From Gymnorhina tibicen (lineage: Eukaryota > Chordata > Aves > Passeriformes > Artamidae), in the NCBI GenBank assembly GCA_013399875.1, contig VXAZ01004636.1, forward strand, positions 620,001 through 684,000: DNA of 64,000 bases, read 5' to 3'. The notes below the pieces were generated by a model, which did not search any database, was not told the origin of the DNA, and saw only the letters and a program-made list of their open reading frames with translations. Within the stretch, counting starts at the first letter, position 1. Every line of letters begins with the position of its first letter. Made by a program: the position numbers and the translations under genes. This document shows positions 1-13,192 of this stretch, in pieces.

Positions 1-2370
1 AAGAATCAGAATTTCATATCACAATCATTTGAAAAATTTGAGTCTCAATTTGGCACAATTGCATTTTACTTTTAAGACCATCCTAGAGGACCTAAGTTAT
101 TTCCAGAAGTCTTTCATTGAAAATATGTCACCACTTTTCTCCCAAACATGATACAAACTAAGATCTACTACATTTATGTGACTAATGACACTAACAGGAT
201 AACCTGTTTTGTGAATGTAGGCCTTCCTTTGAAAACAGGAGAACCATGAAAAATAAAACCACTCCCACCCAGAACACTCCCTCTGATATTACAAGAAAGC
301 CCTGCAGAGCTGAAGTAACTCAGCTGATTACTCGAGGTGACCACAGCGACTGGGTTCCAGTTACTGGTATTCAGCAAAGGTCCCACACTTCAGTGTCTCT
401 CAAGACAGACTCTACAGACAAAAATTTGTTGGCTCAGGACTGAGAATTGCAGTATTTGTGCTCTGTATTTTGCCTACCACACATCACAATATTAGTGTCA
501 GGCAAATAAGAAAATAAATTAAGAAAATGCATTCAAGATAAAAGCTAACAGCAAGTGATTCCACAGATCCAGCATTTAAGAAACTTTTAAGCTTTGCTGA
601 AGGAAACAAACACTTCAATACGAGGTTTACTGGTGCTTTGCATTTCAATCGTGTCACCCTTTCCTAATTGTTCTAATGTCAACACTGTCCTATGCTGTTT
701 CTGAATAGGCAGTCTTTTCTTTGAAAAAATAACAAGGTTACCACTTCATCCCACACACTGTACAACAGCATAGCCATTTGTTAGGTCCTGCCTTAAAGCC
801 AATTCAACCTTTTTCTATGATCTCTTTTCAGAAGTGTCAAAGTTCTAGCAATCTAACTTTTTGCAGTTTCTTTTAACAGCATAATCTGGCTTTTATGGCA
901 AACTAGCTGTCCACAGGTTACAAGAGCCTTTGCTCCTCAAATGTACTGTATCTGCCCTGCTAATTATCTGTCAAAATCTATATGGAGTGGACAGAAACCA
1001 GACTGTCAAAGGGAATTGATGCAATCTATTATTTTCAAATTTCTTACTGTGTGTCATACATCAAGACATACCTTATTCTGGGACATCAAAAAGTGCTGGC
1101 ACAGGAGCAATCCAATGCAATGCCTCAGAAAGACTTTGAAAGCTTTTTATGCTGGACAGCCACCTATTTAGCCAGTGAGCGAGAATAATTCAACAGGAAT
1201 TTTTGGGAACATCTATACCCAGTGTTTTCACACGTCCTGGTATGTCTGTATCAGTGATTACTCCATTATTTGTCTATTTGCTTTTCCTTTCACACCACAG
1301 TTCCTTTTCAACCCTCAGTAAGAAGAGTTGTCCGGACAAGGCTCAGACATTTCTTACTTAATAACAGCTCATCGAGATGCCAGCCAGAAGCAAGGGGTAG
1401 CAGCCCTCAGTTTAGTGCAGTCACCACCATTTCCAGGGAGCAAGCCAATTGGGAAGGAAAAATGGAACAGTAAAATTAAACGTGTATTTTATCACAGGAT
1501 GAACTAAGCGTAATTTCCAACCAAGGGGTTTTTTTTGTCACTTTTTAGTAGCAGATGACAAGAGAATCCTGTCAGCACTGCAGACTCAGGGAAGAGAGCA
1601 AACTTGGGTTACAAAGCAATTGTGAATTTTTATACAAATTCTTTCACACTACCTAAACAGAGGATTCCAGTGTGCCCACTCTCTGGCTCTTTGCAGAGTG
1701 AGCATTGTGCACTTCAGAAAACAAAAAAAACCCCAAACCCCACCTGAATTGCAAGATGGTTCTAAATTCTGTTTTGGCCTAAGACAGCATAATTGAATCA
1801 ATTTATATTAATAGCTAACTATAAATATTTACAAATAATTATAGATATATATGAATGTGAGCTAAATAAATCTAACATAAAATAAAAATTCTATGATTAG
1901 GAGATGATGCAGTTTAATTTTCTCTTGAAGGAATCACTTTGTGCTATGCTACAGACAAGTGCATCTAAGTATATTTAACAAACAATTCAGTGTAGAACCA
2001 CAAGCCCTGGGAAGTTCAGATCATGAGGGACAACAAGTATGAAATTTAAGCGCTCAAAAGGGCAGGGGTCTCTGTGTCTGTTTTTGAACTCTGGAATTCT
2101 TTAGTGAAGCAGACAGGAGTCAAATTATTTTTTAAGATAGTAAAATCATAATTACATATCTAAAAGGCACTTTAAAAAATGACTATGTAACTGGCAACTT
2201 TTGAAAGTGATAAATCATAGAGAATAAGGTCTTCCTGAGAAAGCTGGCTCACAGACCAGAGCAGGAATAAGGCAGCCATGGTACAAATCCCATGGGCATC
2301 ATGTTGATGACAGTTTTTTGTCTCCCTCCAACACAGAAGTCATTATTTTCTAAGGAAAGCAATTGTGGGG
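1..2370. other. Non-coding, A+T-rich unique sequence
   Basis: No gene, RNA or recognisable repeat is seen. All open frames are short (76 codons or fewer), overlap each other on both strands and show no domain. Short A- and T-runs occur, such as the A-run followed by C-runs near 1722-1740, but none is long enough to call. It reads as ordinary vertebrate intronic or intergenic DNA. Confidence 0.7.
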
Positions 2371-2561
2371 GTTTTGTTGGGACTTTTTTGGGTGTTTTTG
2401 TTTTGTTTGAGAAACTTCCCTGTAACATCTAAATATCCAGTATAAACTAATTTAAGCATCCCTCCTCAATACAGAAACCCCATCTGCTTTACACTCTGAA
2501 CGCAAACTCCCTTTTTGCTTGAGTTCAGTAAAGCAGAAGAGTATCAAGGACAGCCATCAAT
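2371..2561 (+). repeat. Copy A of a local 190 bp direct duplication
   Basis: This segment recurs at 4440-4631 in the same orientation, offset by about 2,070 bases. It starts with a T/G-rich part (gttttgttgg) and ends at cagccatcaat. The stretches 2409-2462 and 2469-2561 appear identical base for base to the second copy. The differences lie in the T/G-rich first 40 bases and in a short C-rich indel near 2463. The flanks on both sides differ between copies, so the duplication boundaries are sharp. I do not recognise it as a known family. It could be a segmental duplication or two members of a dispersed repeat. Confidence 0.9.
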
Positions 2562-4439
2562 TTCAAACAGACCTGTTGACTGTGGAATGCCTTGCTACCT
2601 GACTTGGAGCTTCACTGAGGAGCAGATCAGGTCTCTGCTCTCCCTAAAGCAGGCAATTTTCAGGATCTGGCCCACTCATGAGTAGCTGAAATATGTATTC
2701 ACTGCTTCTCCTGCCTCATTTTGCTGTTTACTCTCACATCCTGAGAAGGTCTGAGAAAGGCATTTGACATTTCAAAATGCTTTTATTTTTAGGAAGAAAC
2801 AGCAGCAAATTAAACAAATGTTACTTGAAGCAAATAAAGATCCTCATTTTCTTTGGCTTCAGAATATTGACGGTCACCTGGCCCCAGGGCTCATTTTAAG
2901 AGTAATGATGAGAATTTGCTATAGGTATGTAATTTGCTGTTCTTGCTAGAAGAGTTTACACAAACAACTTTCAAAACTTGATTGGAGGACTGGTCAACAT
3001 ATCATTCTGGTCAATTATTTGCCATGCTAGAAATGCATCAGGATAATGACACAGGGAGGGATTGTAAGGCAATATTGTTCCCCAGAAGCCTTTGTCTAAC
3101 AAGGTAATTTATGACCTGTTCTGGAATTCAGTCTTTACAAAACCATAAATTCACACTTGTATTCAACTTCAAAGGGACCATTATCAGTAAAGGTGGCAGA
3201 AGGCATCAGACTACTGCAAGCTAGATAAACAGATAAGTGAGACTTTCATGGTTTTCTCCTCTAGGTCTGCTCACAGGACAAAGGTACCTAAAGGTGCAGC
3301 TGCCCCTCGGCATTTGGCCCTGTTATTTGCAAAGTTCACCACTGAATGTGCTACTTCCCTTTTACAAGGTGAGGAAAACCTTACTCACTCAAGTGCAAAA
3401 ACTCACAGCACCAGCAGAGCTTTGAAAGCTCTTTCAAGACCCTGTCAATGCTTACCTGGGAGTTGGTGCTTTCCTATGAACATAATGACACGTAAAGCAA
3501 AAACAAAGAAGAAACAACAAAAACCCCAAGAATCAGTGCTTTGCATCCAGAATAAAAATAAAATGAAGGCCCTGCGAGCAGCAAGGTTTAACTGATGTGT
3601 ATGCCCACAGCTGGAAAACTTCCCGGGGCTCTTGCAGTGGGCCCTTTCTGTTGCACTGCATGAGCAGTACATGTATTTGCATTGGTGCTCCCAAGTTGTG
3701 CTAAGCCCCTTCCCCGAAGGTGGGAGATATCAGGGCCTCTAAGGGCAGTGCTGCATGCAAAAAAAGGGCCAGATTTATACTCACTGCCTTTCAAACAAAA
3801 GCCTACCAATTTTGGACAGTCATTCTTGTCACACTGGAAATTCACAGCCCCATATATTTGAAAACAATACTTGAATAATCCCATTTTACTGGAGCAACAA
3901 AAGGGTGATAGGGAAAGCAGGCAGCTGTCCCAGGTGATTAACTGTGCTGGGTGCAACCACTGTGCCTGATTAGCCACCCAGACAGCACGGGCTAAGTCAG
4001 GAGCCATTGACAGAGAGCAGCACCTTAGAAACACTGCCTTGCTGGCAGTGAAAACTCCCACCTACCCTTCCATCTCTTCTGGAGAGATTAATTAGTTAAT
4101 GTTTGCACAGTGTTACGAAGATCTAAAGAGCCGAGTGTGAGCATGGGTGCTGACCAGAATTACTTCTAATTGATGTGCTGGAAGTGAACATGGCATTGCT
4201 ATGGAAAGGTGTGAGGGGACAGAACAAATGGCCTTTTTCTGGCCCAGCTCTCCAGCAGTGACAGTGCTCTTCAGTAGAGGACCTGGGACAGGGAACAGAA
4301 GCTGGGCAGTGCAGCCAGCAGAGGAGGTGAAGCACAGCACAAAGGGAGGGATTCAACTGAACACTGCCAACCAGGAGAATACAAACTAACCCAAGCAGAG
4401 GACTGCAGCTACTCTCCTGCTCAGGCCATTAATCCAACT
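2562..4439. other. Non-coding spacer between the two duplicated copies
   Basis: No gene is supported. A 157-codon open frame on the minus strand (3588-4061) and a 115-codon frame on the plus strand (3248-3595) are present. Neither shows a domain, signal peptide or other family feature, and both lie in slightly G+C-richer sequence where stop codons are rarer. They are treated as chance frames. Confidence 0.65.
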
Positions 4440-4631
4440 GTTTTGTTGGGGTTTTTCTGGTGTTTTTCTTTTGTTAGAGAAACTTCCCTGTAACATCTAA
4501 ATATCCAGTATAAACTAATTTAAGCATCCCCCTCCTTAATACAGAAACCCCATCTGCTTTACACTCTGAACGCAAACTCCCTTTTTGCTTGAGTTCAGTA
4601 AAGCAGAAGAGTATCAAGGACAGCCATCAAT
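4440..4631 (+). repeat. Copy B of a local 190 bp direct duplication
   Basis: This is the second copy of the segment at 2371-2561. The last 93 bases (4539-4631) match copy A exactly. It carries two extra C/T bases in the C-rich run near 4530 and several changes in the T/G-rich start. The sequence following it (gaacatccagg) differs from that following copy A (ttcaaacag). No clear target-site duplication flanks it, so the mechanism is not visible. Confidence 0.9.
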
Positions 4632-4990
4632 GAACATCCAGGTTTCATGCAGAACTGTCTTCTGATTGAAATTCAGCCCTCCCTGGGATGAGACTGAAGG
4701 AGTTGTGCCCATTTAAGTTTTCTGTACTGAAAAAAATTTAGGCTACTAATTTTGTATCCCTGGCAGATAAAAATGCTTGGCAAACATATTATATGTAATA
4801 ATAGTATTGATGGATCCTACCTGATGTTCTAGATGACAGTTCAGTACAAGCAGCATTAGCTAGGCTCTGTGGTCTGGAAACAAGCCATTAACCCTGTTAC
4901 TGTCCATGCTCTAACCTGGTCTTTTAGTTGAAGTTATTAAGACATCAGTGGCAGAAATAGCTGGTGTCCTTCAGACATTTCATTGGCCAG
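4632..4990. other. Non-coding unique sequence
   Basis: Unique sequence between duplicated copy B and the retroviral LTR fragment. I see no gene, RNA or repeat in it. Confidence 0.65.
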
Positions 4991-5297
4991 TGTCAAGGTT
5001 TAACCCCAGCCAGCAGCCCAGCCCCACACAGCCACTCACTCCCTCCCCCACCAGCTGGATGTGGGAGAGAATCAGAAGGGGAAAAAAGCTGGAAAACTCA
5101 TGAGTGGAGACATTTTAATAGGGAAAGCGAAAGCCATGCACACCGGCAAAGCAAGACAAGGAATCAATTCACTGCTTCCCATGGTTGGGCAGGCGTTCAG
5201 CCACCCCCAGGACAGCAGGGCCCTGTCACAGGTAACTGTGACTTGGGAAGACAAACACCATCACTCCAAATGTGTACCCCCACCTCCTTCATAGTTG
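4991..5297 (-). mobile_element. Endogenous retrovirus LTR fragment (avian ERV), R-U5 end
   Basis: The plus strand opens with TGTCAaGGTTTAACCCCAGCC, which is the complement of the 3' terminus of a common avian ERV LTR family. The following landmarks keep the family order: a CCAC-rich run and gggagagaatc, then the complement of an ATTAAA polyadenylation signal (5114-5119), then acaaggaat, cttcccatgg, ttcagcca, acttgggaagacaaac and catcactcc. On the minus strand this is the downstream half of the LTR. Homology stops near 5297, before the region that would carry the TATA box, so the U3 promoter half is missing. No internal retroviral sequence adjoins it. It is an inert truncated LTR fragment; the subfamily name is not assigned. 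Confidence 0.85.
5114..5119 (-). terminator. Relic LTR polyadenylation signal (ATTAAA)
   Basis: TTTAAT on the plus strand gives ATTAAA on the minus strand inside the LTR fragment, at the place where this family carries its poly(A) signal. With the U3 promoter absent it is presumably non-functional unless read from outside transcription. Confidence 0.5.
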
Positions 5298-6966
5298 CCC
5301 AAGATAAAATGCTATCTTTAGGGTTCAAAGTTTTCTGCAAAAGTATGGTAGCACCAATGTTTGATAAGAGCAAAGAAAGAATTTGAAAAATGTGCACATG
5401 CAGGACCTGGTACTGTCTGCAGTTCATTACCAGCCTGTGTGTCTGTGGTTACTCTCTTTTCTAACTCAGTCACACATTTCCCACTTCATAATTTATTAAA
5501 TAAAGAAAAAGCAGTTGTACTTCAAGTTAGCCAAAAAATCTCTAGCATTAGAGAAAACATGAAGTGTTGGGTAGCTGAGAATGATGTTGAGTACAAGTAT
5601 TCCAGCAAAAAATAGTAATTCCCTGCACCACAAATAATGGCTAACTTTCGTTTCCCTCCATGACTTCTATCTGTTTTTAAACATAGACTGTTCAGGAGGA
5701 AATCACTGCTGTTCTCAGCAGTATCCAAGAAGTTTTAATACTTCCACAATAGCTAGTCTAAGCAAGATATAGTGACCTGACTCTTTAATTTACAGCAAAA
5801 ATCCCTGATTCACGAATCTGGGAATTGATTGCTAATTAACCGGAGGAAAAAACTGCAATCCAAAAATCAGAGAATAAAACCAAGAAAGCCCAGCCCAACA
5901 AAGCCAAGACCATGAACAGAGTCACATCCTCAGGATAAGGAATGTTTTCTGTCCCATCTCAGTGTGTGCCTCACACTGCTCTTTCTTAAAAGGCAAGCTC
6001 CTCACCTGAGCCAACACTGATGAGGTGGGACACCCCCACACTCAAAGCAAATAAAGGGCAGAGACAACTGCAACAGCAGCACTCCCTCTGCCTTGGCAAC
6101 CCCACTGCAACCCTGCTCTTCCTTTTCTTTCCCTCTGCTTTCTCTATCCCAGAACCCCAAGCAGCAGAATAAACTGTATCACGCAGCCTTAACAGTAGCA
6201 AACCCACTCCAGCAATGTAGAACACAGGGTCACAAAAAATAGGCTATTAGATAATAATCATCAAACCCCAGAAAAGATCAATGACAATTGAATTTGCATG
6301 TCATACCACAAGCCATGTGGTCTTTGCTTTTCCGACAGTAATTAGTTAACCTGACATTTTCTTTTGCAGTTAAATACCCAGATGAGTTTTTTAAAATTGA
6401 TACAGGTTAGCAGCCTTAACTACACAACCCAAAACTATGCAGCAGTTTGCTCTTATTTGCGTCAAAAAGGTTACCGTTAAAAATGATTCCATGGCAGACA
6501 CTACCAGGGAAGTGAAAGGGAAAAGACTGTCAAATGCTTTCAGGTTGTGGACTTCTGAGCATGAAAAGCAGGAAAAAAAAAATCCAACAAAAGCCACGCT
6601 GAAAGACTCCCAAACTGCAAGTTATAAATGCAAACAAAACAGCATTCAAACGGCATTAATGAGGAAAACCCCAACCCCGAGCAGAACTGTTCTCCTGAAA
6701 GGAGGTAAGGAATCACAGAACTGAAGTTTGTTTCTCATGGTTAAAGAGCAAGAAGTTCATCCTCTCTCTGGGAGCAGCTGGGAGCTGATCCCCGCCAGCA
6801 GATGTAACACCACCATCCACAGAACTCCATGAACAGGCCAACACATCCCTGCTCCCACATCTTGTCTGTCAGCTTGTCCAGCACAGAGGCTGCACTCTCA
6901 GTGTCACTAATCACCAGCTAAAATGGTTCTGCCTCTTCAAAGGGGAAGGAAGGAGATTTGGGGGGT
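5298..6966. other. Non-coding unique sequence
   Basis: No gene, RNA or repeat is recognised. Short overlapping frames on both strands (up to 95 codons, such as 6437-6724) lack any recognisable domain and are A+T-biased in composition. Confidence 0.65.
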
Positions 6967-6993
6967 GGTGTGTGTCTATGTGTGTGTGTGTCG
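6967..6993. repeat. Imperfect (TG)n microsatellite
   Basis: A short run of TG dinucleotides interrupted by CTA (gtgtgtgtctatgtgtgtgtgtgt). It is flanked on the left by a G-run and on the right by cgggtg. Such runs are common in vertebrate introns. Confidence 0.85.
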
Positions 6994-9602
6994 GGTGTTT
7001 AAACAAGAGGGAGAGATGCTCAAGTGATTTACAATCCCCCTTTGAGGACAAGCCAGACCTGGGCAAAGTAATTTTTTTGCACCTGGACCATTATGAGGCA
7101 AAAAGGATGATCTCTCAAGGAGCAAGAGACATTCAAATGTACAAGTCAAAGACCAGGATGATTCAATCTTTTCTAGGATCAGCCTGGCTTAAAGAAAAAA
7201 TTCTGGGAAAAATATACATCTCTGTCTTCCACAGAGTAAAAGGGAAAGGAGATTAGGAAACAAGAGGTCTTGAGTATTCAAAGTGCTAATTCAGAACTTC
7301 TCTCTCTAAAGCACTCATGAAACATTTTAATTGTCTGACTTTGCATTCAAAAACCTTGTTTGCAACTCTTAATTGCAGACAGCTTTGAACAAATAATTGA
7401 AATGCATGACTTGTGGGGCCTGCTTAAACAATTATAATGTGCTTTGCCAATAGGTACTTTGTCCCATTCTCCTCCCCCCACCTTTTTCATAATGAAAATG
7501 AGCTAGCATGATATTTGGAGCATAGTTAAAACCTCGCTAATTTGCAGCACTGAGATCTGGGACTGTGACAGTGGTCGTACCTGTACAACTGCTTATATCA
7601 GCAAAAAATACATTAATAGTTCACCTGAATGCAAAAAAGACCTTTTCATTTTCTGCTGAGAACAACCCACTGGGAGATTCTTTTCTAAATACAAATCCTT
7701 CATATGTCTGTTAGTTTTGCATTTCCTAAGATTTATGTAGCTATTTTCCTGAAAATTTCCTTTGTATGATTTAAGCAGAGCCTCTCATAAATATAAACAA
7801 TGTTTCCAAGTAGAGTTCAGAAAATAAGTTGAGTAAAACTACATCCTTCTCAGAAGACACAAATTATTTTGGCATCGTGTAGTCAAAACCATTCTAGGCA
7901 ACTTACTGTGATCCTCAAGCTGTAATAAACTGCAAAACCAAGAGCGTTTTATCCATATTCAGAAAATAGTCAGTGGCTTATGCCTATCGCTGAAGGTAAA
8001 AATGCCCTTGCAAGAAAAGTGAACTTGGTTCAGGTCAGCTTATTTAAAGTCCTAACTTCAAATGGTCTCCTTTTACCCTGCTCTGCTTTTACTCTGTTGG
8101 AAAGGAACTTCCCTGCTAATATCCAGACATGGAATATGATTCCTATTTTGATGTCTGACGTTTAATCCAAGTCTGGGGACGATTCAAGCATATTTCAAAC
8201 ACCATCTTACCTCAGACACTTGGTGCTGGGTGCAGACAGGACAGAGGCTCTAAAGCAGTTCTTAGAATGTTATTTGCACTTCAGTCTGTTGAATTGTTGT
8301 GTGATGATAAGCAGTGCTGAGTAACACACTCAGCAATCAGTAATACTGCATTTGCCCAAACCAGGACTGCCTGTGTTTCAAGGAGGGAGGAGAGCAACTA
8401 ATGAGGCACTCACTCCCTGTTAACCCAATTTCCCCACTACACTTAAACTCTCAGCTGGGCACAGGCAGCTTGGACACCTGATAATCACAGTCACTCAGCC
8501 TCCTCTACCCTCCAGCACAGGTCCTGGCCTTGAGCAAACAGATCTGCAAACTCAAGGATTTAAGTTAAGAACATAAAATCTAATCAGAAGAAATAAAACT
8601 GTAACTGTAAATAAAATTTAATCAAGATCTAAAATATAATCAAATTAGGCTACTAAGAGCTGTTCTAGATGAACTCTAGAAGCTGGAAAAGCTGCAAGAA
8701 TTTTAAACAATGCAGAGGTATAGCATCCAACCATCTGCCACTGCGAGGCAAAGACCTTCTGTTGCTATTGCTCCTGGCTAACATGCTAAGAAAACAGGAA
8801 AGCAGTTTTCTGTAGGCCCAGTTTTGTATTTCTTGCTTTGAAATCCACTGTGCAAGATGACTATCTTGTTTTTCCAGTGGTACTAAAAAGCATGAAAAGA
8901 ATTCAGAGCCAGGATTAGACCAATACTACTTTTGCATGTAAACTTCACTGAAACTTTAGAAATGTAAGCAAAGCTAGTTTGGGTTTTATTTCCAGAGCCA
9001 CGTTCCAGTTTAAATAAATACCTTCTGATAATAGGAACCAACCCTGTCTATAGGAAGCATAAGTATAACTTCCTTCATAGGAGTAAAAAAATTGCATATA
9101 TGCATTAGCAAAATTTAAGCCTAAGTTTATAAATCACCATGCAAGTTTATGGGGCCACATAACAGTTTTGTGATAATTATAATAAATGCAAGCTCTGGCA
9201 GGAGTTTAATAACTCATTCTGAAAATGCTTCCCATGTTCACTACCCATTTCATTGGCTACTCCCATCAATAACCCCACTAACATAAAAACAAGGTCAGGC
9301 AAGCAACCGAAAGACTGAAAAAGAATGTTGAGAAGATCAGATTCTTACAAGCACACCAGGCCTGATAATTCAGTTTCAGAGAGCAGATGATAACAAACCC
9401 AGAAAATGGCACAACTGGAATGCAGTATGGGCCTATCCCTGCGGCATTTCATGTGTGGTTCAGTCAGCCAGTGTAGGGCACACTATCCACAAAGCAGCAA
9501 TCATCCCCCTTCCCACTAAGTTCTGTAATGGCTTCATTTCCACAACAAGCTCATCCTCCACCAGCATGGGATCTGGATGTTTGAGTCCTCTCTCCAAACA
9601 CA
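6994..9602. other. Non-coding unique sequence
   Basis: No gene or recognisable repeat is seen. A 12-base palindrome TGCATATATGCA lies at 9093-9104 but has no other support. The sequence is A+T-rich, with short frames only. Confidence 0.65.
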
Positions 9603-9785
9603 GTCGGTTCCCAGAGCCAGCTCCATGCATGTGCACCTCTGCAGCAAGTCATGAGAGACGCTTGCATCGTTAGTCGAGCGGGAAAGGACCATGACTATTC
9701 CATTCGGAGTTCTATTGCGGTGCAGGTTGCATCACTCAGCGAAAGCTGTCACTCAGAAAAAGAAACCAAGATTTAACAGACACGG
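9603..9785. promoter_or_regulatory. CpG-dense patch in a CpG-poor background
   Basis: About nine CpG dinucleotides fall within 183 bases (for example in gagacgc, catcgttagtcgagcggg, attcggag, tattgcgg, cagcgaaag and acacgg), against long neighbouring stretches with almost none. It is far too small to be a canonical CpG island. It could be an unmethylated or conserved regulatory element, a small unrecognised exon, or a relatively young inserted sequence that has not lost its CpGs. No promoter motif or splice pair decides among these. Confidence 0.3.
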
Positions 9786-12700
9786 TATGAGAGACTCTGG
9801 GTGGTGTAAGTCTGTTGAGATAAACAGAGTGAATGCTAACACAGGCCTTATCTCTGTGCACTCAGTAAGGGAGTCTTGCTGGTTTTACTCTGTATTTTAG
9901 TACATTGCATGCAGATTGTATTTTAGCATGAACAAACTAAAGTGGGAATTTCTCTGTCCCAAGACATCAGGACAGCCACACATACTAAGATATTAGTTAG
10001 AAAATGTATTTCCATGGTAGGAGAAAAGCTCACCCAAGTGAACTGGGCAAGTAAAGGATTATATTACAGAGCTGTGAGAGAAAACTACTTTGTACTACTG
10101 TATATTTTGTGAGAAGAATTGTGGCAATAATTGAAACTTTCAGATACTCTTCCAAGGTCACTCCCTGGTCCCATGAATCAAGCCCACTGAGGGAATTCCT
10201 GCTGACACCTAGAGCTCTGCATTCAGAAAGTACAGGCTGTACAGTCCCATGAACAGAAGAAGAATTTTTTCACTTAATGAAAGAATTGTTTAAACATTAA
10301 GCTGGCTAAATATATTAAGGTGAAAGCCCAAAGAGATTTACCATATGAATTGCTTGGTACAGACCCAAAATTTGAAAATTGTTTAGCAGACAATTTCCTA
10401 TTAAATTACCCCAATTCCACATGGGTAATTTAGTCTCACAGTTATGTCTGTGCACGCAGCTTCGAGCATTTGGGTTTCCCGTTTCCTTTCCACTTCCTCC
10501 AAGCATCGATAAAGCACCTCTGCCAAAGCTCAGGAGCATAAAAAGAGAAAGAGGGGACGACACCTGGGCAGACTTTACTTCTTGCTTTTATGGAGGAAAA
10601 AATAAACAAAAAGGTCCTGGGAGCTGAAAAAGAAGAAAGGAAGGGATGGAATTCTATCCTGCAGCTGCTCAGTGATGCAAAGTCCCTGGCTCAGAAGATG
10701 GGAACTCCGGAGTCAATAAGCACTGGGAAAGCTCTCTTCTCCAGTCAGGATGCATCCTCCATCCTCATTCTGCAGTCTTATTTCTGCAACTCAATGTTAC
10801 CATCTCAGGGGAAATCTTTTGCCTGTCACAAATGCAACGACCCACCCATTGCAATCAGCAAGGCTTTTCTACCAGTGACGGGTTGGGCCACCACTGCATT
10901 CAAAACATTTTTCAGTAGGATTAGCTTGATTTAGGTTCAATAAATCTAGAACAAAATTACTTATTCCAAGAGAATCTGCATTGCTAATAAAACAACCACT
11001 TCAGTGATCTCCAATTACAATTAGACTCAAGAGCCTTCCCTTTGATTTGTAAGGTGCACATCAACAATACTTTTCTGTGCAAATATTTCACTTATATTTT
11101 GTGTTTTATCTAGTATTCCAGCTACCTAGTAGCCAAAATAGTTCCTCTGAGAAATGTCTGAAACCCTGAAAAGCTGCTAATTATAAATGAAAAAAAAGGG
11201 AAGTATTTTTATGGTGCTGATGAAGCATTGATCTAAAACAAATGCAAAATATTGAAACATTTTTAAGGTCACCCAATATCTTAGAAGAAGAAGAAATAAT
11301 ATAAAACTGTTCAATTTAAGAATTTAAACTAAGTTCCCTTTCAAGTGAAATTTCCATGTCCTACCAAAGTAATTTTAGATGGTGAAAAAAATACAGACAT
11401 CTATAGAGTAAGATGCTTCAGCTAGAAATTTCCAGGAAGAAAAGTGGGGTGAGTTCACCCTAGGATTCATATTGCTGAACAGTGAATTTCAATAGGATCA
11501 GTTATATTACTGATTTATTTTGTTTATCTCCAAACAAAAAGAAAAATTTGTATATTGATTTGGATTTGGGCATGTAGTGGGACACAAGACATTCATTCCA
11601 AAGCAGTTTTCTAGAAGAATTTTATGTATGCAGCTGAGAAAAAAACCTCACTGTACCTTGCAAAATTACAGTAAGAGAGCAGAGAAGAGAAATAGGATGG
11701 CAAGTGCAAGAAGAAAGCAAACACTGGGCAGCTGACAGGCCTAATTGCCAGCTTTCTGTCCCATTCATGCATGCTGTGGTTGTTTCAAAACGGCATGAAT
11801 TGACAGTGCTCTTTTAAAATTCTCCAGAAAAAAAAGGTTTGGAATGAAAATGCCAACATTTATTACAGCTCAGGTGCCTGAAGCAAGAGAATTATTGCTG
11901 AGGTGTTTAAGTGGCGTGTGATTTTCTGTTTTATTTTCATAGAGAAGTATGATTTTTGAAGTAACTGCTGCAATTGATGTGCAAATTTTGACACATTTTG
12001 TATGACAAGTGACTAGCCCAGTGGTACCTCTGCAGATCAATAATAGCATATCTCAGTTACCTGACTAGTGGGTGTTTGGAAGGAAAAGGGAAAGGTTTGC
12101 AATCATGCCCAGCAGAAAAATGATTCCCAGAGGCTTTTGCTCTCTACATTACTGAACACCTGAGCTGTTTTTATGGAACAAACTCAGACAGCATTGCCAA
12201 TTCCCTGGTGTGAAAGGTTTGGATTCATAGAAGCAGAAGTCAGAAATATGTGGCTTCACTGATGTTAAAACATTCACAGCTGACCTAATAGTTGACATAC
12301 TCCAATGGGACATGAATTTCAATTTAATTTAATATGCAACCCAAAATATATCAGGCAAGTTCCACCAGAATTCTCTGGAGATGTAAAGGCACTCATCTCA
12401 AACCGATTTTTCAGAGAACTGGCTACTTCAAAACAAAGGAATAGGTACCTCAGGGCCCCCTGGGCTTGTCAGGAAATAAAGTGCTAAAAAAATACACCAC
12501 AAGCAAGTACAGTAAGATACACCAGTCTTCTGACACAAGTGCAAATAGCAAACAGTTTCTATTTCTAGAGAAGCTTTCTGGAATATTGGAAGCTCAAAGA
12601 ATGCTTGATACTTTGCATTGCACAGTTTCTAATTTCTTACGCAGGTGCATCTTCCCCTAAAAGGCCAAAGAGAATGTAGAAGCTTTAAAAAAATCCTTAA

Positions 12701-13192
12701 TGTCAAATATTTTGTTTTAATTTGGGTTTTTTTTTAATTTTTCCTCTCTGAAGCGAAGGAGGTAAAACTCTATGGAGATTGCAATGGACTTCCTATGTAA
12801 AATGCTATGCAATTGTCTTTGCTACTGTTTTTTAAACACAGAAATTTACTGATAAATCTTAGCATGCCTCTGTGAAAAACAGATATACATGACAAATGCA
12901 AAGCAATTATAAAAAATACCACATCTAGTGTGATTGTTTTTCACAGAAATGTTCCCTTTCAAAATGTAAGTTTAATAAAATTAAAGCATTTAAACTAAAT
13001 ATATTCATCTCAACAATATATTTTGTGAAACCCAATCTAATTATGTTGTTAAAATGAGAAATGGTACACGTGCCAAAATATCAGCAGAATAAAATATTTC
13101 TTTCTTAATCATTTACTGCAATTTCATTTCACTCACAAGAAGAAAAAAACCAGCTGAATCAGGTCAGCTGGCGAAGAAGGTTTGAATATGAG
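9786..13192. other. Non-coding unique sequence
   Basis: No supported gene or repeat. Frames of 82-114 codons between 10315 and 10934 overlap on opposite strands and have no recognisable domain. The interval 10935-13140 is very A+T-rich and stop-dense. Confidence 0.65.

Noticed and set aside
3588..4061. 157-codon open frame on the minus strand
   Set aside because: No recognisable family, and no paired splice sites or other coding signal.
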